Source: Luteibacter flocculans
GTDB taxonomy: Bacteria > Pseudomonadota > Gammaproteobacteria > Xanthomonadales > Rhodanobacteraceae
DNA length: 64,000 bases
Direction of reading: 5' to 3'
Assembly (NCBI RefSeq): GCF_023612255.1
Contig: NZ_CP063231.1
Location: 354,001-418,000, forward strand
Of the stretch, positions 1 to 10,047 are shown piece by piece (the stretch's first letter is position 1; each line of letters begins with the position of its first letter). The position numbers and the translations under genes were made by a program. Under the pieces are notes generated by a model that ran no database searches, was not told the origin of the DNA, and saw only the letters and a program-made list of their open reading frames with translations.

Positions 1-2
1 TG

Positions 3-1967
<1,965 letters not shown>

Positions 1968-1976
1968 GCGCAAACC

Positions 1977-2013
1977 CACGCAGGTACACACGCGGCGCGT
2001 GTGTACCTGCGTG
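1977..2013. terminator. Perfect 17-bp hairpin between convergent genes
   Basis: Arms CACGCAGGTACACACGC (1977-1993) and its exact complement (1997-2013) enclose a three-base loop. It lies between the icd stop and the aldo/keto reductase stop, which are convergent, so it can end transcripts from both sides. The T tract is short (GGTTCT on the plus strand), so efficiency is uncertain. Confidence 0.75.
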
Positions 2014-2019
2014 CGGTTC

Positions 2020-2967
2020 TCAGATGTCGCTGGCGGCCTTGAGTTTCGCCACGTCGTCCGCCCTCAGCACGAGCGTCGCCGCCTTCGCGATCTCGCCCAA
2101 TTGTTCCACCGTCGTCGCGCTCGCAATGGCAGCGGCAATCGCCGGCTGTGCCATCACCCAGGCCAGCGCGACTTGGGCTGGCGTGGCGCCATACGCCTGC
2201 GCGACCTCGTCGAGCGCTCCGAGCACGCGATAACCGCGTTCGTTGAGGTAGGTCTTTACCCGGCCACCGCGTGCCTTACTCTTGTCCAGGTCGGCTTCGC
2301 TGCGGTACTTGCCGCTCAGGAATCCGCTGGCGAGCGAGTAGTAGCTGATGACACTGACTTGTTCGCGCTCGCAGAGCGGTTGCAGACCGTTCTCGAAGCC
2401 CGCGCGGTCCATCAGGTTGTATTCGGGCTGCAGCGATTCGTAACGGGCGAGGCCTTTGTCGCGGCTGGTGTGCAGTGCATCTTCCAATCGCGAGGCGTCG
2501 TAGTTCGACGCGCCGATGACGCGCACCTTGCCGGCCTGCACCAGGTCGTCGAACGCGCGCAGCGTTTCTTCCAGCGGCACCTTCGGATCGTCCTCGTGCG
2601 ACTGGTAGAGATCGATGCGATCGGTCTGCAGGCGACGCAGCGAATCGTCCACCGCTTCGCGGATGTTGGTGGGCGACAGACCGGGGTAGCGCGCCCACTT
2701 GCCGACCTTGGTGGCAATGAGGACGCTGTCGCGCTTGCCCGAGGCCTTCAGCCATTTGCCGATGATCGTTTCCGATTCGCCGCCTTCGTTGCCCGGCACC
2801 CAGGCCTCGTAGACGTCGGCGGTGTCGATCAGGTTGAACCCATGGTCGACGAAGGCGTCGAGCAGTTCGAACGAGCGTCGCTCATCGACGCTCCATCCGA
2901 ACACGTTGCCGCCGAAGGCGAGTGGGGCCACCTGCAAGGGTGAGCGGCCAAGTGGACGAAGCTTCAT
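2020..2967 (-). CDS. Aldo/keto reductase
   Basis: A 315-residue NAD(P)H-dependent oxidoreductase of the aldo/keto reductase superfamily, a cytosolic TIM barrel reducing carbonyl substrates; the substrate cannot be read from sequence. The catalytic tetrad is present: Asp48 and Tyr53 in NLIDTADVYEAW, Lys87 in IATKVGKW and His124 in LYQSHEDD. The length fits the family. The start at 2967 is supported by GGAGATGACG just upstream. The gene stands alone, convergent with icd, and ends at the shared hairpin. The closest general type is the YajO/Tas-like group of bacterial reductases, but this subassignment is inference. Confidence 0.9.
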   Translation of the reverse strand: MKLRPLGRSPLQVAPLAFGGNVFGWSVDERRSFELLDAFVDHGFNLIDTADVYEAWVPGNEGGESETIIGKWLKASGKRDSVLIATKVGKWARYPGLSPTNIREAVDDSLRRLQTDRIDLYQSHEDDPKVPLEETLRAFDDLVQAGKVRVIGASNYDASRLEDALHTSRDKGLARYESLQPEYNLMDRAGFENGLQPLCEREQVSVISYYSLASGFLSGKYRSEADLDKSKARGGRVKTYLNERGYRVLGALDEVAQAYGATPAQVALAWVMAQPAIAAAIASATTVEQLGEIAKAATLVLRADDVAKLKAASDI

Positions 2968-3031
2968 GCGTCATCTCCGTGAGGCGGGAAACCCCCATGA
3001 TGGCGCACGCAAAGTTCAGGCAGTGTGTCGA

Positions 3032-3217
3032 TCAGCAGGTGGCGCAGGCCGGCGCCGCTATCGGCGGCAGGGCGCGTTGGCGGTCGTCCGGGCGGATGGT
3101 CGTCGCGGGTGCCCCGGCGCCCTGCGCAGGGTTCTCTTGGCGTCCCAGGCGCAACACGAGTTCGCGATCGACGATGTGGCCGTGCATGAAGGCAAGGCCG
3201 GTGAAGATCGATGCCAT
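3032..3217 (-). CDS. Small conserved-looking protein of unknown function
   Basis: A 61-residue ORF beginning MASIFTGLAFMHGHIVD and ending in a Cys-x-x-Cys tail (CATC). The ATG at 3217 has GGGAGGG four bases upstream, the best reason to believe it is translated and to prefer it over the upstream in-frame ATG at 3244. It is transcribed away from the LysR gene at 3336, and a gene divergent from a LysR regulator is often its target. No family is recognised. The N-terminus is hydrophobic but short; a membrane location is possible but not shown. Confidence 0.5.
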   Translation of the reverse strand: MASIFTGLAFMHGHIVDRELVLRLGRQENPAQGAGAPATTIRPDDRQRALPPIAAPACATC

Positions 3218-3335
3218 GACACCCTCCCGAATGATGGATCGCAATGTCTTGCGACTACAGGTGGATTAAAGGGTGCCTGTTCCTCAGGCCCGTAAAAAGC
3301 GATATGTTTGCAACCCGGCCTTGAGGTCAATTCAC

Positions 3336-4244
3336 ATGTCCCGCCTCCCGCTCGGTCTTCTTCAGGGGTTCGTCCTGGTCGCGCGCACCGGCAAGCTGTC
3401 GCGTGCGGCGGAACAGTTGAACCTCACCGTCAGTGCGCTGAGTCATCAGGTGCGCAACCTGGAAGAGCGCCTTGGCCGATCGCTGTTCGATCGCGGTCCC
3501 CGCGGCGTGACCCTGACCGCCGACGGCGCCAATCTCCTCGAGGCCATCGGCCACCATTTCGAAGGTATCGAGCACGCGCTGGGTCGCTACCAGGGGCGTC
3601 ACCACGACACGGTGACGCTGAGCGTCCTGCCCTCGGTGGCGTCGAGCTGGCTCGTGCCGCGCCTGCCGCGCCTGGTCGGCAAGCATCCCGAGCTGGAACT
3701 GAGTCTGCATTCCTCCGTCTCGGTGGTCGATTTCGACCGCGAGCCGACCGTGGACGTGGCGTTCCGTTATGGCCTGGGTGCCTGGCCGCGCACGAAGGCG
3801 GAACGTCTCTTCGACGAATACATAGTCCCCATCGCCAGCCCGTCGCTGGTCCGGCGGATGGGCGGCCTGCCCGATACGTCCCTGGCCGGCTGGCCCTTGC
3901 TGGGCGACCCGTCGGGCCGCTGGAACGACTGGGCGGAAGCGTTCGGGATGCCCTTGCCCTCGCGCTACGTCGCGCGATTCGACAACACCGAACACCTCCA
4001 GCGTGCGGTCCTGGAAGGCATGGGCGTGGCCCTCGGCCGCCTGGTCATGGCGCGCTCGCTGATCGAATGCGGCGCGCTCACCGTACTGTGCAAGGAGCGC
4101 CTGCGCGTCACCGAGGCCTATTACCTCGTCTATCCCAAGCGTTCGGAAACCCACCACGGCGTGGCCCGCTTCCGCGAATGGCTGCTGGGTGAGGCGAAGG
4201 AATACGAGGCGGGCATCGCCGCCGGCCTGCCGCTGTCGGCCTGA
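3336..4244 (+). CDS. LysR-family transcriptional regulator (GcvA-like)
   Basis: A 302-residue DNA-binding regulator. Residues about 5-63 form the winged helix-turn-helix (GFVLVARTGKLSRAAEQLNL, then SALSHQVRNLEERLGRSLFD), followed by a periplasmic-binding-protein-like effector domain (TVTLSVLPSVASSWLVPRL onward). That opening of the effector domain is typical of the GcvA branch. The start at 3336 is preferred over an in-frame ATG at 3273 because the N-terminus then aligns with the family and TTGAGG lies about 8 bases upstream. The effector is unknown. The divergent small gene ending at 3032 is the nearest candidate target. Confidence 0.9.
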   Translation: MSRLPLGLLQGFVLVARTGKLSRAAEQLNLTVSALSHQVRNLEERLGRSLFDRGPRGVTLTADGANLLEAIGHHFEGIEHALGRYQGRHHDTVTLSVLPSVASSWLVPRLPRLVGKHPELELSLHSSVSVVDFDREPTVDVAFRYGLGAWPRTKAERLFDEYIVPIASPSLVRRMGGLPDTSLAGWPLLGDPSGRWNDWAEAFGMPLPSRYVARFDNTEHLQRAVLEGMGVALGRLVMARSLIECGALTVLCKERLRVTEAYYLVYPKRSETHHGVARFREWLLGEAKEYEAGIAAGLPLSA

Positions 4245-4483
4245 TTCCATTTTGATACACGCCGTGCTTGACCCTGCCACGCTGCGGCGCGACAATCCTC
4301 AGGCTGCACCGCAACGTCTCGCGGGGCGGCACCCTCCTTCGCTTATTCAGGCATATGGACGTCTACCCTAGTCGACGCGCCGGCTCCCGCACGCATCGGG
4401 TCCCGGCGCTGGCAAAACTCAACGCCTGCGGCGACCGCACCCGGTCGGCCGGCGCTTTCCTCCGCTAGGGAAAGTCCGGCTCA
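4245..4483. other. Non-coding stretch, presumed upstream leader of mgtA
   Basis: No convincing gene is visible between the LysR stop and the hairpin at 4484. CCCTAG at 4366-4371 can pair with CTAGGG at 4465-4470, closing a domain of about 105 bases. No match to the yybP-ykoY or M-box consensus could be made by eye. The segment probably holds the promoter and 5' leader of the downstream small ORF and mgtA. Confidence 0.4.
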
Positions 4484-4518
4484 CCTCGTCGGAAGCCGTG
4501 AGCTTCCGTTATTCGAGG
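4484..4518 (+). promoter_or_regulatory. Hairpin overlapping the ribosome-binding region of the mgtA leader ORF
   Basis: CGGAAGC (4490-4496) pairs perfectly with GCTTCCG (4502-4508) around a five-base loop. CCTCG (4484-4488) pairs with CGAGG (4514-4518), extending the stem across a bulge. CGAGG is part of the purine-rich sequence CGAGGATTGAG before the ATG at 4527, so folding would partly hide the ribosome-binding site. Pairings are seen; a regulatory role is inference. Confidence 0.55.
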
Positions 4519-4526
4519 ATTGAGCC

Positions 4527-4706
4527 ATGAACCTTCAGCTCGAAAAGACCGGCCCGCGCATGTTCGGTCGCCGTCTCGCCTTTGCTCTCGCCCGTCGTCG
4601 CGCTACCGGCTCCGTACCGGCCAAGCGCACGATCACCGTGCCGCGCTCGCTCGACACCACCGAAAGCTCGATGAAACCGGCGGAAGGCAAGCTTTCGCAG
4701 TCATGA
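4527..4706 (+). CDS. 59-residue leader ORF upstream of mgtA
   Basis: A short ORF beginning MNLQLEKTGPRMFGRRLAFA, rich in Arg and Lys in its first half and with scattered prolines. GAGGATTGAGCC precedes the ATG. It ends 154 bases before mgtA on the same strand, with alternative RNA stems between. In enterobacteria, mgtA is controlled by translation of a short upstream ORF (mgtL), and this arrangement is similar, although the sequence is not recognisably related. It could instead be a small functional protein. No membrane segment or known domain is visible. Translation is likely but not proven. Confidence 0.55.
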   Translation: MNLQLEKTGPRMFGRRLAFALARRRATGSVPAKRTITVPRSLDTTESSMKPAEGKLSQS

Positions 4707-4860
4707 ACTGCGACATAGACACTACGGCGCGGCCTACGCCGTCCGCCGTCCATCTCCATAGCGACACCGAACGTCGACTCTGCGTCGGCGCGCCTGCCAT
4801 CGGCTGATCGCCGTAGGCCGCTCGCGCCCGTCCGGACGATGTCCGGAAAGGTAGCGGGCC
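4707..4860 (+). promoter_or_regulatory. mgtA intergenic leader with competing stems
   Basis: ACGGCG (4724-4729) can pair locally with CGCCGT (4737-4742). The loop and 3' side of that hairpin, CGGCCTACG (4730-4738), can instead pair over distance with CGTAGGCCG (4812-4820). The two folds share bases and so compete. A third hairpin, TCCGGAC (4831-4837) with GTCCGGA (4841-4847), runs into GGAAAGG, the likely ribosome-binding site of mgtA. This is the layout of an attenuator or translational switch. No ligand can be named. Confidence 0.5.
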
Positions 4861-7488
4861 ATGAAGATCCAGACCTCGCAGGCCGGTACGGCCGCCAAGA
4901 CCCTCAACCACATCACTGCGGAAGCCTATCGCCCCGCGGCCGATCTCCTGCGCTCGCTGGACTCCCGCCCCGACGGTCTCGACGAAACCGCGATCGCGGA
5001 GCGTCTCGACCGCGACGGTATCAACGAAGTCGGCCACGAGAAGCCGCCGCACTGGTCGATCCAGTTGCTGCACGCGTTCCGCAACCCTTTCATCATCGTG
5101 CTGCTCGTGTTGTCCGTCGTGCAGCTGGTGACCGAGCCCGACGACTACACCGGACCGACGATCATCGCGGTGATGGTCGGCATCAGCGTGCTGCTGTCGT
5201 TCACCCAGGAATTCCGTTCGTCGCGCGCGGCGGAGAAGCTGAAGGCGATGGTCCGCAATACGGCCACCGTCACGCGCCGCGCAGAGGATGGTCACGCCGA
5301 GCGCATCGAGGTGCCGGTCGAGGAACTGGTGGTAGGCGACATCGTTCACCTCGGCGCGGGCGACATGGTGCCCGCCGACCTGCGTCTGATGGCGGCGAAG
5401 GATCTCTTCATCAGCCAGGCGATCCTCACGGGTGAGTCGCTCCCCGTGGAGAAGGCGGCGCCCAGCGGCTCGGCCGTAGGCGATACGAGCAGCGGCCCGC
5501 TGGACCTTCCGACGGTCTGCTACATGGGCACCAACGTCGTGTCCGGTACCGCCACCGCCGTGGTACTCGCCACGGGCGCGCGCACCTATCTGGGCTCGCT
5601 CGCGCACACGCTGTCCGGCGAACGCGTGCAGACGAGCTTCGACCGCGGCATCGCCTCGGTGAGCTGGCTGCTGATCCGCTTCATGGCGGTGATGGTGCCG
5701 ATCGTTTTCTTCATCAACGGTTTCGACAAGCACGACTGGCTCGAAGCCTTCATGTTCGGGCTGTCGGTCGCGGTCGGTCTCACGCCCGAGATGTTGCCGC
5801 TGATCGTCACGGCCAATCTCGGCAAGGGCGCCATCGCCATGTCGAAGCGCAAGGTCGTGGTGAAGCGCCTCAACGCGATCCAGAACTTCGGCGCGATGGA
5901 CGTGCTCTGCACCGACAAGACGGGCACGCTCACCCTGGACAAGATCGTGCTGGAACGGCACGTGGATCTGGCGGGCGGCGATTCCGACGAAGCGCTCGAA
6001 TTCGGTTACCTCAACAGCCGTTTCCAGACGGGCCTGCGCAACCTCATGGACAAGGCGGTGCTGGAGCATCGCGACCTCGAACCCGTCGCGCGACGCTTCC
6101 GCATCGTCGACGAGATCCCGTTCGACTTCCAGCGTCGGCGCATGTCGGTCGTGGTGAGCGACGGGCAGGGCGAGCAACTGCTGGTATGCAAGGGCGCAGT
6201 GGAGGAAATGCTCGCGATCTGCACGCAGGCGCGCACAGGCGACGTGATCGAGGACATGACCGACGAGAAACGCGCCGAGATCCGCGCGATGACGCGGCGG
6301 CTCAACGAGGACGGTCTGCGCGTGCTGATCGTGGCCATGCGCCGCGATCCATCGGCGGAGCGTGCCTATGGCGTGGCCGACGAGGCAGGCCTCACCGCCG
6401 TGGGTTGCCTTGCCTTCCTCGATCCTCCGAAGGATTCCGCGGCCACGGCGATCCGCGCGCTGCACCACCATGGCGTCGCGGTGAAGGTCATCACCGGCGA
6501 TAACGAGGCGGTCACGCGGAAGATCTGTGCGGAGGTCGGACTCGACGTGAGCGCTTCGGCGCAGGGGCGCGACATCGAACAGCTCGACGACGAAGCGCTG
6601 GACGCGATGGTCGAGAGGACCACCGTGTTCGCGAAGATGTCGCCCGTGCAGAAGGCGCGCGTGGTGAAGGCCTTGCAGCGCCGCGGACACACCGTGGGCT
6701 TCCTGGGCGACGGCATCAACGACGCCCCGGCGCTGCGCGAGGCCGACGTCGGCATTTCGGTGGATACCGCCACCGACATTGCCAAAGAGTCCGCCGACAT
6801 CATCCTGCTCGAAAAGAACCTGATGGTGCTTGAGGAAGGTGTGGTCGAAGGCCGCGTCACCTTCGGCAACATCATGAAGTACATCAAGATGACGGCCAGC
6901 TCGAACTTCGGCAACGTGTTCAGCGTGCTGGTGGCGAGCGCGTTCCTTCCGTTCTTGCCGATGCTGCCCTTGCAGATCCTCGTGCAGAACCTGCTTTACG
7001 ATCTGTCGCAGCTCTCGATTCCATTCGACCGCATGGACGACGAATATCTGCGCCAGCCGCGCAAGTGGGACGCGGGCGACATCGGTCGCTTCATGGTGTG
7101 GATCGGCCCGGTCAGTTCGGTGTTCGACATCACCACGTTCTGGCTGATGTGGCACGTGTTCGGCGCCAACGGCCCTGAGCACCAGTCGCTGTTCCAATCG
7201 GGCTGGTTCATCGAAGGCCTGCTCTCGCAGACCCTCGTGGTGCACATGATCCGCACGCGGCGCATTCCGTTCCTGCGCAGCATGGCGTCGGCGCCGGTGC
7301 TGGCGCTCACGGGCGCGATCATGGTGGTGGGCATGCTCATTCCGTTCAGCACGCTGGGTGCGCGCATCGGCATGCAGCCGTTGCCGGGCATCTATTTCGC
7401 CTGGCTGGCGCTGACGCTGGTGAGCTACTGCATCCTGACCCAGGTAATGAAGACGATCTACATCCGGCGTTACGGCCGCTGGCTGTAA
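4861..7488 (+). CDS. mgtA: Magnesium-translocating P-type ATPase
   Basis: An 875-residue inner-membrane P-type ATPase of the MgtA/MgtB (P3B) family that imports Mg2+ using ATP. The actuator motif TGES is at 190-193, the phosphorylated aspartate is Asp352 in CTDKTGTLT, and the hinge motif GDGINDAPAL begins at 616. Hydrophobic segments flank these at the expected places (about 65-115, 245-305 and six helices after 680). The length is close to the usual 860-900. It stands alone behind a leader with a short ORF and alternative stems, suggesting control by Mg2+ or a related signal. There is no MgtC-like partner nearby. The long open frame on the opposite strand is a codon-bias shadow. Confidence 0.95.
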   Translation: MKIQTSQAGTAAKTLNHITAEAYRPAADLLRSLDSRPDGLDETAIAERLDRDGINEVGHEKPPHWSIQLLHAFRNPFIIVLLVLSVVQLVTEPDDYTGPTIIAVMVGISVLLSFTQEFRSSRAAEKLKAMVRNTATVTRRAEDGHAERIEVPVEELVVGDIVHLGAGDMVPADLRLMAAKDLFISQAILTGESLPVEKAAPSGSAVGDTSSGPLDLPTVCYMGTNVVSGTATAVVLATGARTYLGSLAHTLSGERVQTSFDRGIASVSWLLIRFMAVMVPIVFFINGFDKHDWLEAFMFGLSVAVGLTPEMLPLIVTANLGKGAIAMSKRKVVVKRLNAIQNFGAMDVLCTDKTGTLTLDKIVLERHVDLAGGDSDEALEFGYLNSRFQTGLRNLMDKAVLEHRDLEPVARRFRIVDEIPFDFQRRRMSVVVSDGQGEQLLVCKGAVEEMLAICTQARTGDVIEDMTDEKRAEIRAMTRRLNEDGLRVLIVAMRRDPSAERAYGVADEAGLTAVGCLAFLDPPKDSAATAIRALHHHGVAVKVITGDNEAVTRKICAEVGLDVSASAQGRDIEQLDDEALDAMVERTTVFAKMSPVQKARVVKALQRRGHTVGFLGDGINDAPALREADVGISVDTATDIAKESADIILLEKNLMVLEEGVVEGRVTFGNIMKYIKMTASSNFGNVFSVLVASAFLPFLPMLPLQILVQNLLYDLSQLSIPFDRMDDEYLRQPRKWDAGDIGRFMVWIGPVSSVFDITTFWLMWHVFGANGPEHQSLFQSGWFIEGLLSQTLVVHMIRTRRIPFLRSMASAPVLALTGAIMVVGMLIPFSTLGARIGMQPLPGIYFAWLALTLVSYCILTQVMKTIYIRRYGRWL

Positions 7489-7647
7489 CGCGGGAAGGTG
7501 CGACATTCGGGCAGGGACGGCGACGACGCGTTGCCGTTCCTACCCCTCGCCAGGCGCGATCGCCACAGGCCCGAACGGGCAGCGCGGGACATACGCGCTG
7601 AGGCCACGAGCGTTTCATAGGTGCTCCCCAACCACGGAGTCACCACG

Positions 7648-8148
7648 ATGCTTCGATCCACCTTGGCCGCTGCGCTTTTCGTTCTCCCGGCCGCTGCTTT
7701 CGCACAACCGACCACCACCACCGATCCGGCCCCGGCGCCCGTGCGCTACGTGGATGCCCTCGACTGGCCGACCCGTGACGCCGGCACGGCGTCGTTCGGC
7801 GAGGCCGAAGACCGTCTCAACATGGCCTTCGATCGCCTCTGCGGCGACACATTCTGCGAAGGCGATTACTCCAACCTGACGCCGCTGCAGCTCAGCTGCT
7901 CGGTGGACGCTACCAAGGCCACGCTGAAGCAGTGCCTGTGGGTGTTTGCCGGCAGCCATGCCTCCGTGAACCCGAAGTCGGGCGCCGTGCAGGCCACGGC
8001 CAAGCTGTTCAAGTGCAAGCTGCTGCTGGCGAAGGACACGCCGGTGGATGCGTTCTATGAGGTCATGACCGGCGGCGATCCGCTCAACGACAAGCTGCCC
8101 ATGACCAATCACTCGGTCTACGACGGTCTGCTCGGCTGCCTGTGGTGA
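7648..8148 (+). CDS. Secreted cysteine-containing protein of unknown function
   Basis: A 166-residue protein with a clear Sec signal peptide (MLRSTLAAALFVLPAAAFAQ), so the product is periplasmic or exported. The mature part has six cysteines (two in LCGDTFCEG, others in LSC, KQC, FKC and LGC), suggesting disulfides. The start at 7648 is preferred over an upstream in-frame GTG at 7621 because it begins the signal peptide and GGAG lies at a suitable distance. No known domain is recognised. The gene is alone between mgtA and a convergent diguanylate cyclase gene, with a shared hairpin after the stop. Confidence 0.75.
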   Translation: MLRSTLAAALFVLPAAAFAQPTTTTDPAPAPVRYVDALDWPTRDAGTASFGEAEDRLNMAFDRLCGDTFCEGDYSNLTPLQLSCSVDATKATLKQCLWVFAGSHASVNPKSGAVQATAKLFKCKLLLAKDTPVDAFYEVMTGGDPLNDKLPMTNHSVYDGLLGCLW

Positions 8149-8157
8149 TGTGAGTAA

Positions 8158-8186
8158 GGTGGCTTCCGCATTGCGCGGGAGCCACC
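8158..8186. terminator. Hairpin between convergent genes
   Basis: GGTGGCT (8158-8164) pairs with AGCCACC (8180-8186), with further CCGC/GCGG pairing inside. It lies between the stop of the secreted protein and the stop of the diguanylate cyclase and could serve both. A short ATTT follows on the plus strand. Confidence 0.5.
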
Positions 8187-8198
8187 ATTTCACGGGGA

Positions 8199-10040
8199 TC
8201 AGGGGCTCGCCATCCGGACAGGTGTCGCATGGTCCACGGCATCGATCTGTTCCGCTTCCTGCGGTCGTTCCTGCGGCGCTTCCTCGGGCATGGCGATCAC
8301 GACGCGATCGCGACCGTTGGCCTTGCCCCGATAAAGCGCTTCGTCCGCCACGATCAACAGGCGGTCCAGGTCCGCGCCGTGCCGCAACGTGCAGGCGACG
8401 CCGAAGCTCGCCGTGACACGTGCTGTCGAAGGACCGCCGGCCGGTGGTGCAGCGATGGCCGAACGGATCATCTCGGCGCGCTTGGCACCGCTCGCCTCAT
8501 CGGTGAAGGGCAGCAGGATCGCGAATTCCTCACCGCCGAGGCGGCCGAAGACGTCGTGCTGGAGCAGGTGATCGCGGCATTCCGCCACCACACGAAGAAG
8601 GACCCAGTCGCCTTCCGAATGCCCGTAGGTGTCGTTGACGAGCTTGAAGTGGTCGAGGTCGAACAGGATGAGGCACGAGGGTGTCCCGTTCCTTCCCGCC
8701 GCCTGCAAGGCTTGCGTGGCTTCATCGACGAAGTGCTGGCGGTTGCAGATGCCGGTGAGGCTGTCGCGCCGGGCCATGCGCATGAATCGAAGCTGCGCGC
8801 GCTTGGTACGAACCAGCCATAGCGCAATGGCGGCAAGAACGGTGAGCAGCAGTGCGATATACAGGCGACTGGTCTCCATGGCGCGCCGATCGACTTCGCG
8901 CTGCAGGTGCAGGATCTGGTTCTGCCGGTCCAGTGCATCGGCTTCCATGCGGCTGGACGCCACCTGTTGCTTCACCACCTGGTAGGCGATGGCGCGTGCG
9001 GTCACGTCATTCAGATAGCCCTTGTCGACCTGCATGTAGCGTTCGAGCCACTGCGTGGCCATCTGGAAGTCGCCGTGGCGTCGCGCCACGAGGTACAGCG
9101 TATGCAGGGCACTTGCGAGAGGCTCGGAGTACTCGCCCGGCACCGCGCTGTCGACAGCCGCATGCGCGTACTTCTCTGCGGCTTCCACCTCGCCCAGTTC
9201 CCAGTGTCCGCGCGCGAGTAGCGACTCGACCTGCGACGTCAGACTTGGATATTGATCGTGCAATACCGACGCGTAGTGCTTCTCCAGCAGCGACACCGCG
9301 TCCTGTGGTCGGCCGTCGGCGATCGCGCTCTCTGCCACGTCGGTGCGCAAGGCATTGGCGATGAGCTTCTCGCCAGCCGCCTCGCAGTCGGCGACGCCCT
9401 GCACGTAGCGCGGATCGCTGCCGACGATACGCTTGCCACGATACAGCGCATGCAACTTGATATACGTGCCCTTGCACGCACTCGCGTTGGCGGGCGTGTT
9501 CTGGATCATCCGTTCGGCATAGTCGGCGGCCAGGTCGTACTGGCCGGCCGTGGTCAACATCTGCGCCGCCTCGCCAAGCCCTTGCAGCAACGCCTGCGGG
9601 TCATTCACGTCCGGCAGTGTGTCCGTCAGTTCGCTGAGGCGCGAGAACGCATCCTGATAGCGATGGCCGATGCCCAGGATGTTGATCAGCGTGGCCGTGG
9701 CGCGGAAACGCAGGGTCTTGTCCGACGAACTGCCGACGACGGATTCCAGCAAGGGAATGGCCGCCTCGTAATCGCCGGCATAGGCCACCTGCCACGCTTC
9801 GAGATAGTGCAGATGCTCCCGTTGCTTTTCCGTCAGCGACGCCGCGTCCTGGCTCAACCGTGCCAGTGTCGTGACAAAAGCCGAATGGTCCGAGGTCTTG
9901 GTCGCATCCGCCTGGGCGAGGGTGGTCGTCGCATCCTCGCCCGGCTTCAACTGGGCCACAGCCATGCTGGCGTACGACGCCAGCAACAACGCCACCGCAC
10001 ACAGCGAGAGCCGGTGGCGAATGTGGCCCACGAACCTCAT
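8199..10040 (-). CDS. Diguanylate cyclase with N-terminal periplasmic TPR-like sensor
   Basis: A 613-residue membrane protein predicted to make cyclic di-GMP. In order: signal sequence or first membrane segment (LSLCAVALLLASYASMAVAQ), about 350 residues of helical TPR-like repeats facing the periplasm, a short coiled coil (LDRQNQILHLQREVDRRAME), a membrane helix (LYIALLLTVLAAIALWLV) and a GGDEF domain whose active-site motif is GGEEF at 502-506. The inhibitory RxxD motif is absent (LQHD in its place), so classic product inhibition is not expected. The start at 10040 gives the signal sequence; longer in-frame extensions overlap the upstream gene. It starts 7 bases after the borosin precursor stop codon, so the two are probably co-transcribed. 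Confidence 0.9.
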   Translation of the reverse strand: MRFVGHIRHRLSLCAVALLLASYASMAVAQLKPGEDATTTLAQADATKTSDHSAFVTTLARLSQDAASLTEKQREHLHYLEAWQVAYAGDYEAAIPLLESVVGSSSDKTLRFRATATLINILGIGHRYQDAFSRLSELTDTLPDVNDPQALLQGLGEAAQMLTTAGQYDLAADYAERMIQNTPANASACKGTYIKLHALYRGKRIVGSDPRYVQGVADCEAAGEKLIANALRTDVAESAIADGRPQDAVSLLEKHYASVLHDQYPSLTSQVESLLARGHWELGEVEAAEKYAHAAVDSAVPGEYSEPLASALHTLYLVARRHGDFQMATQWLERYMQVDKGYLNDVTARAIAYQVVKQQVASSRMEADALDRQNQILHLQREVDRRAMETSRLYIALLLTVLAAIALWLVRTKRAQLRFMRMARRDSLTGICNRQHFVDEATQALQAAGRNGTPSCLILFDLDHFKLVNDTYGHSEGDWVLLRVVAECRDHLLQHDVFGRLGGEEFAILLPFTDEASGAKRAEMIRSAIAAPPAGGPSTARVTASFGVACTLRHGADLDRLLIVADEALYRGKANGRDRVVIAMPEEAPQERPQEAEQIDAVDHATPVRMASP

Positions 10041-10047
10041 CTCACGC

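Noticed and set aside
4245-4526. yybP-ykoY or M-box riboswitch before mgtA
   Set aside because: Conserved core sequences of these families could not be matched by eye.
4633-7506. Very long minus-strand open frame opposite mgtA
   Set aside because: It is rich in His, Arg, Asp and Gln, has no recognisable domain, and lies fully opposite a gene with complete P-type ATPase motifs. It is a product of high-GC codon bias.
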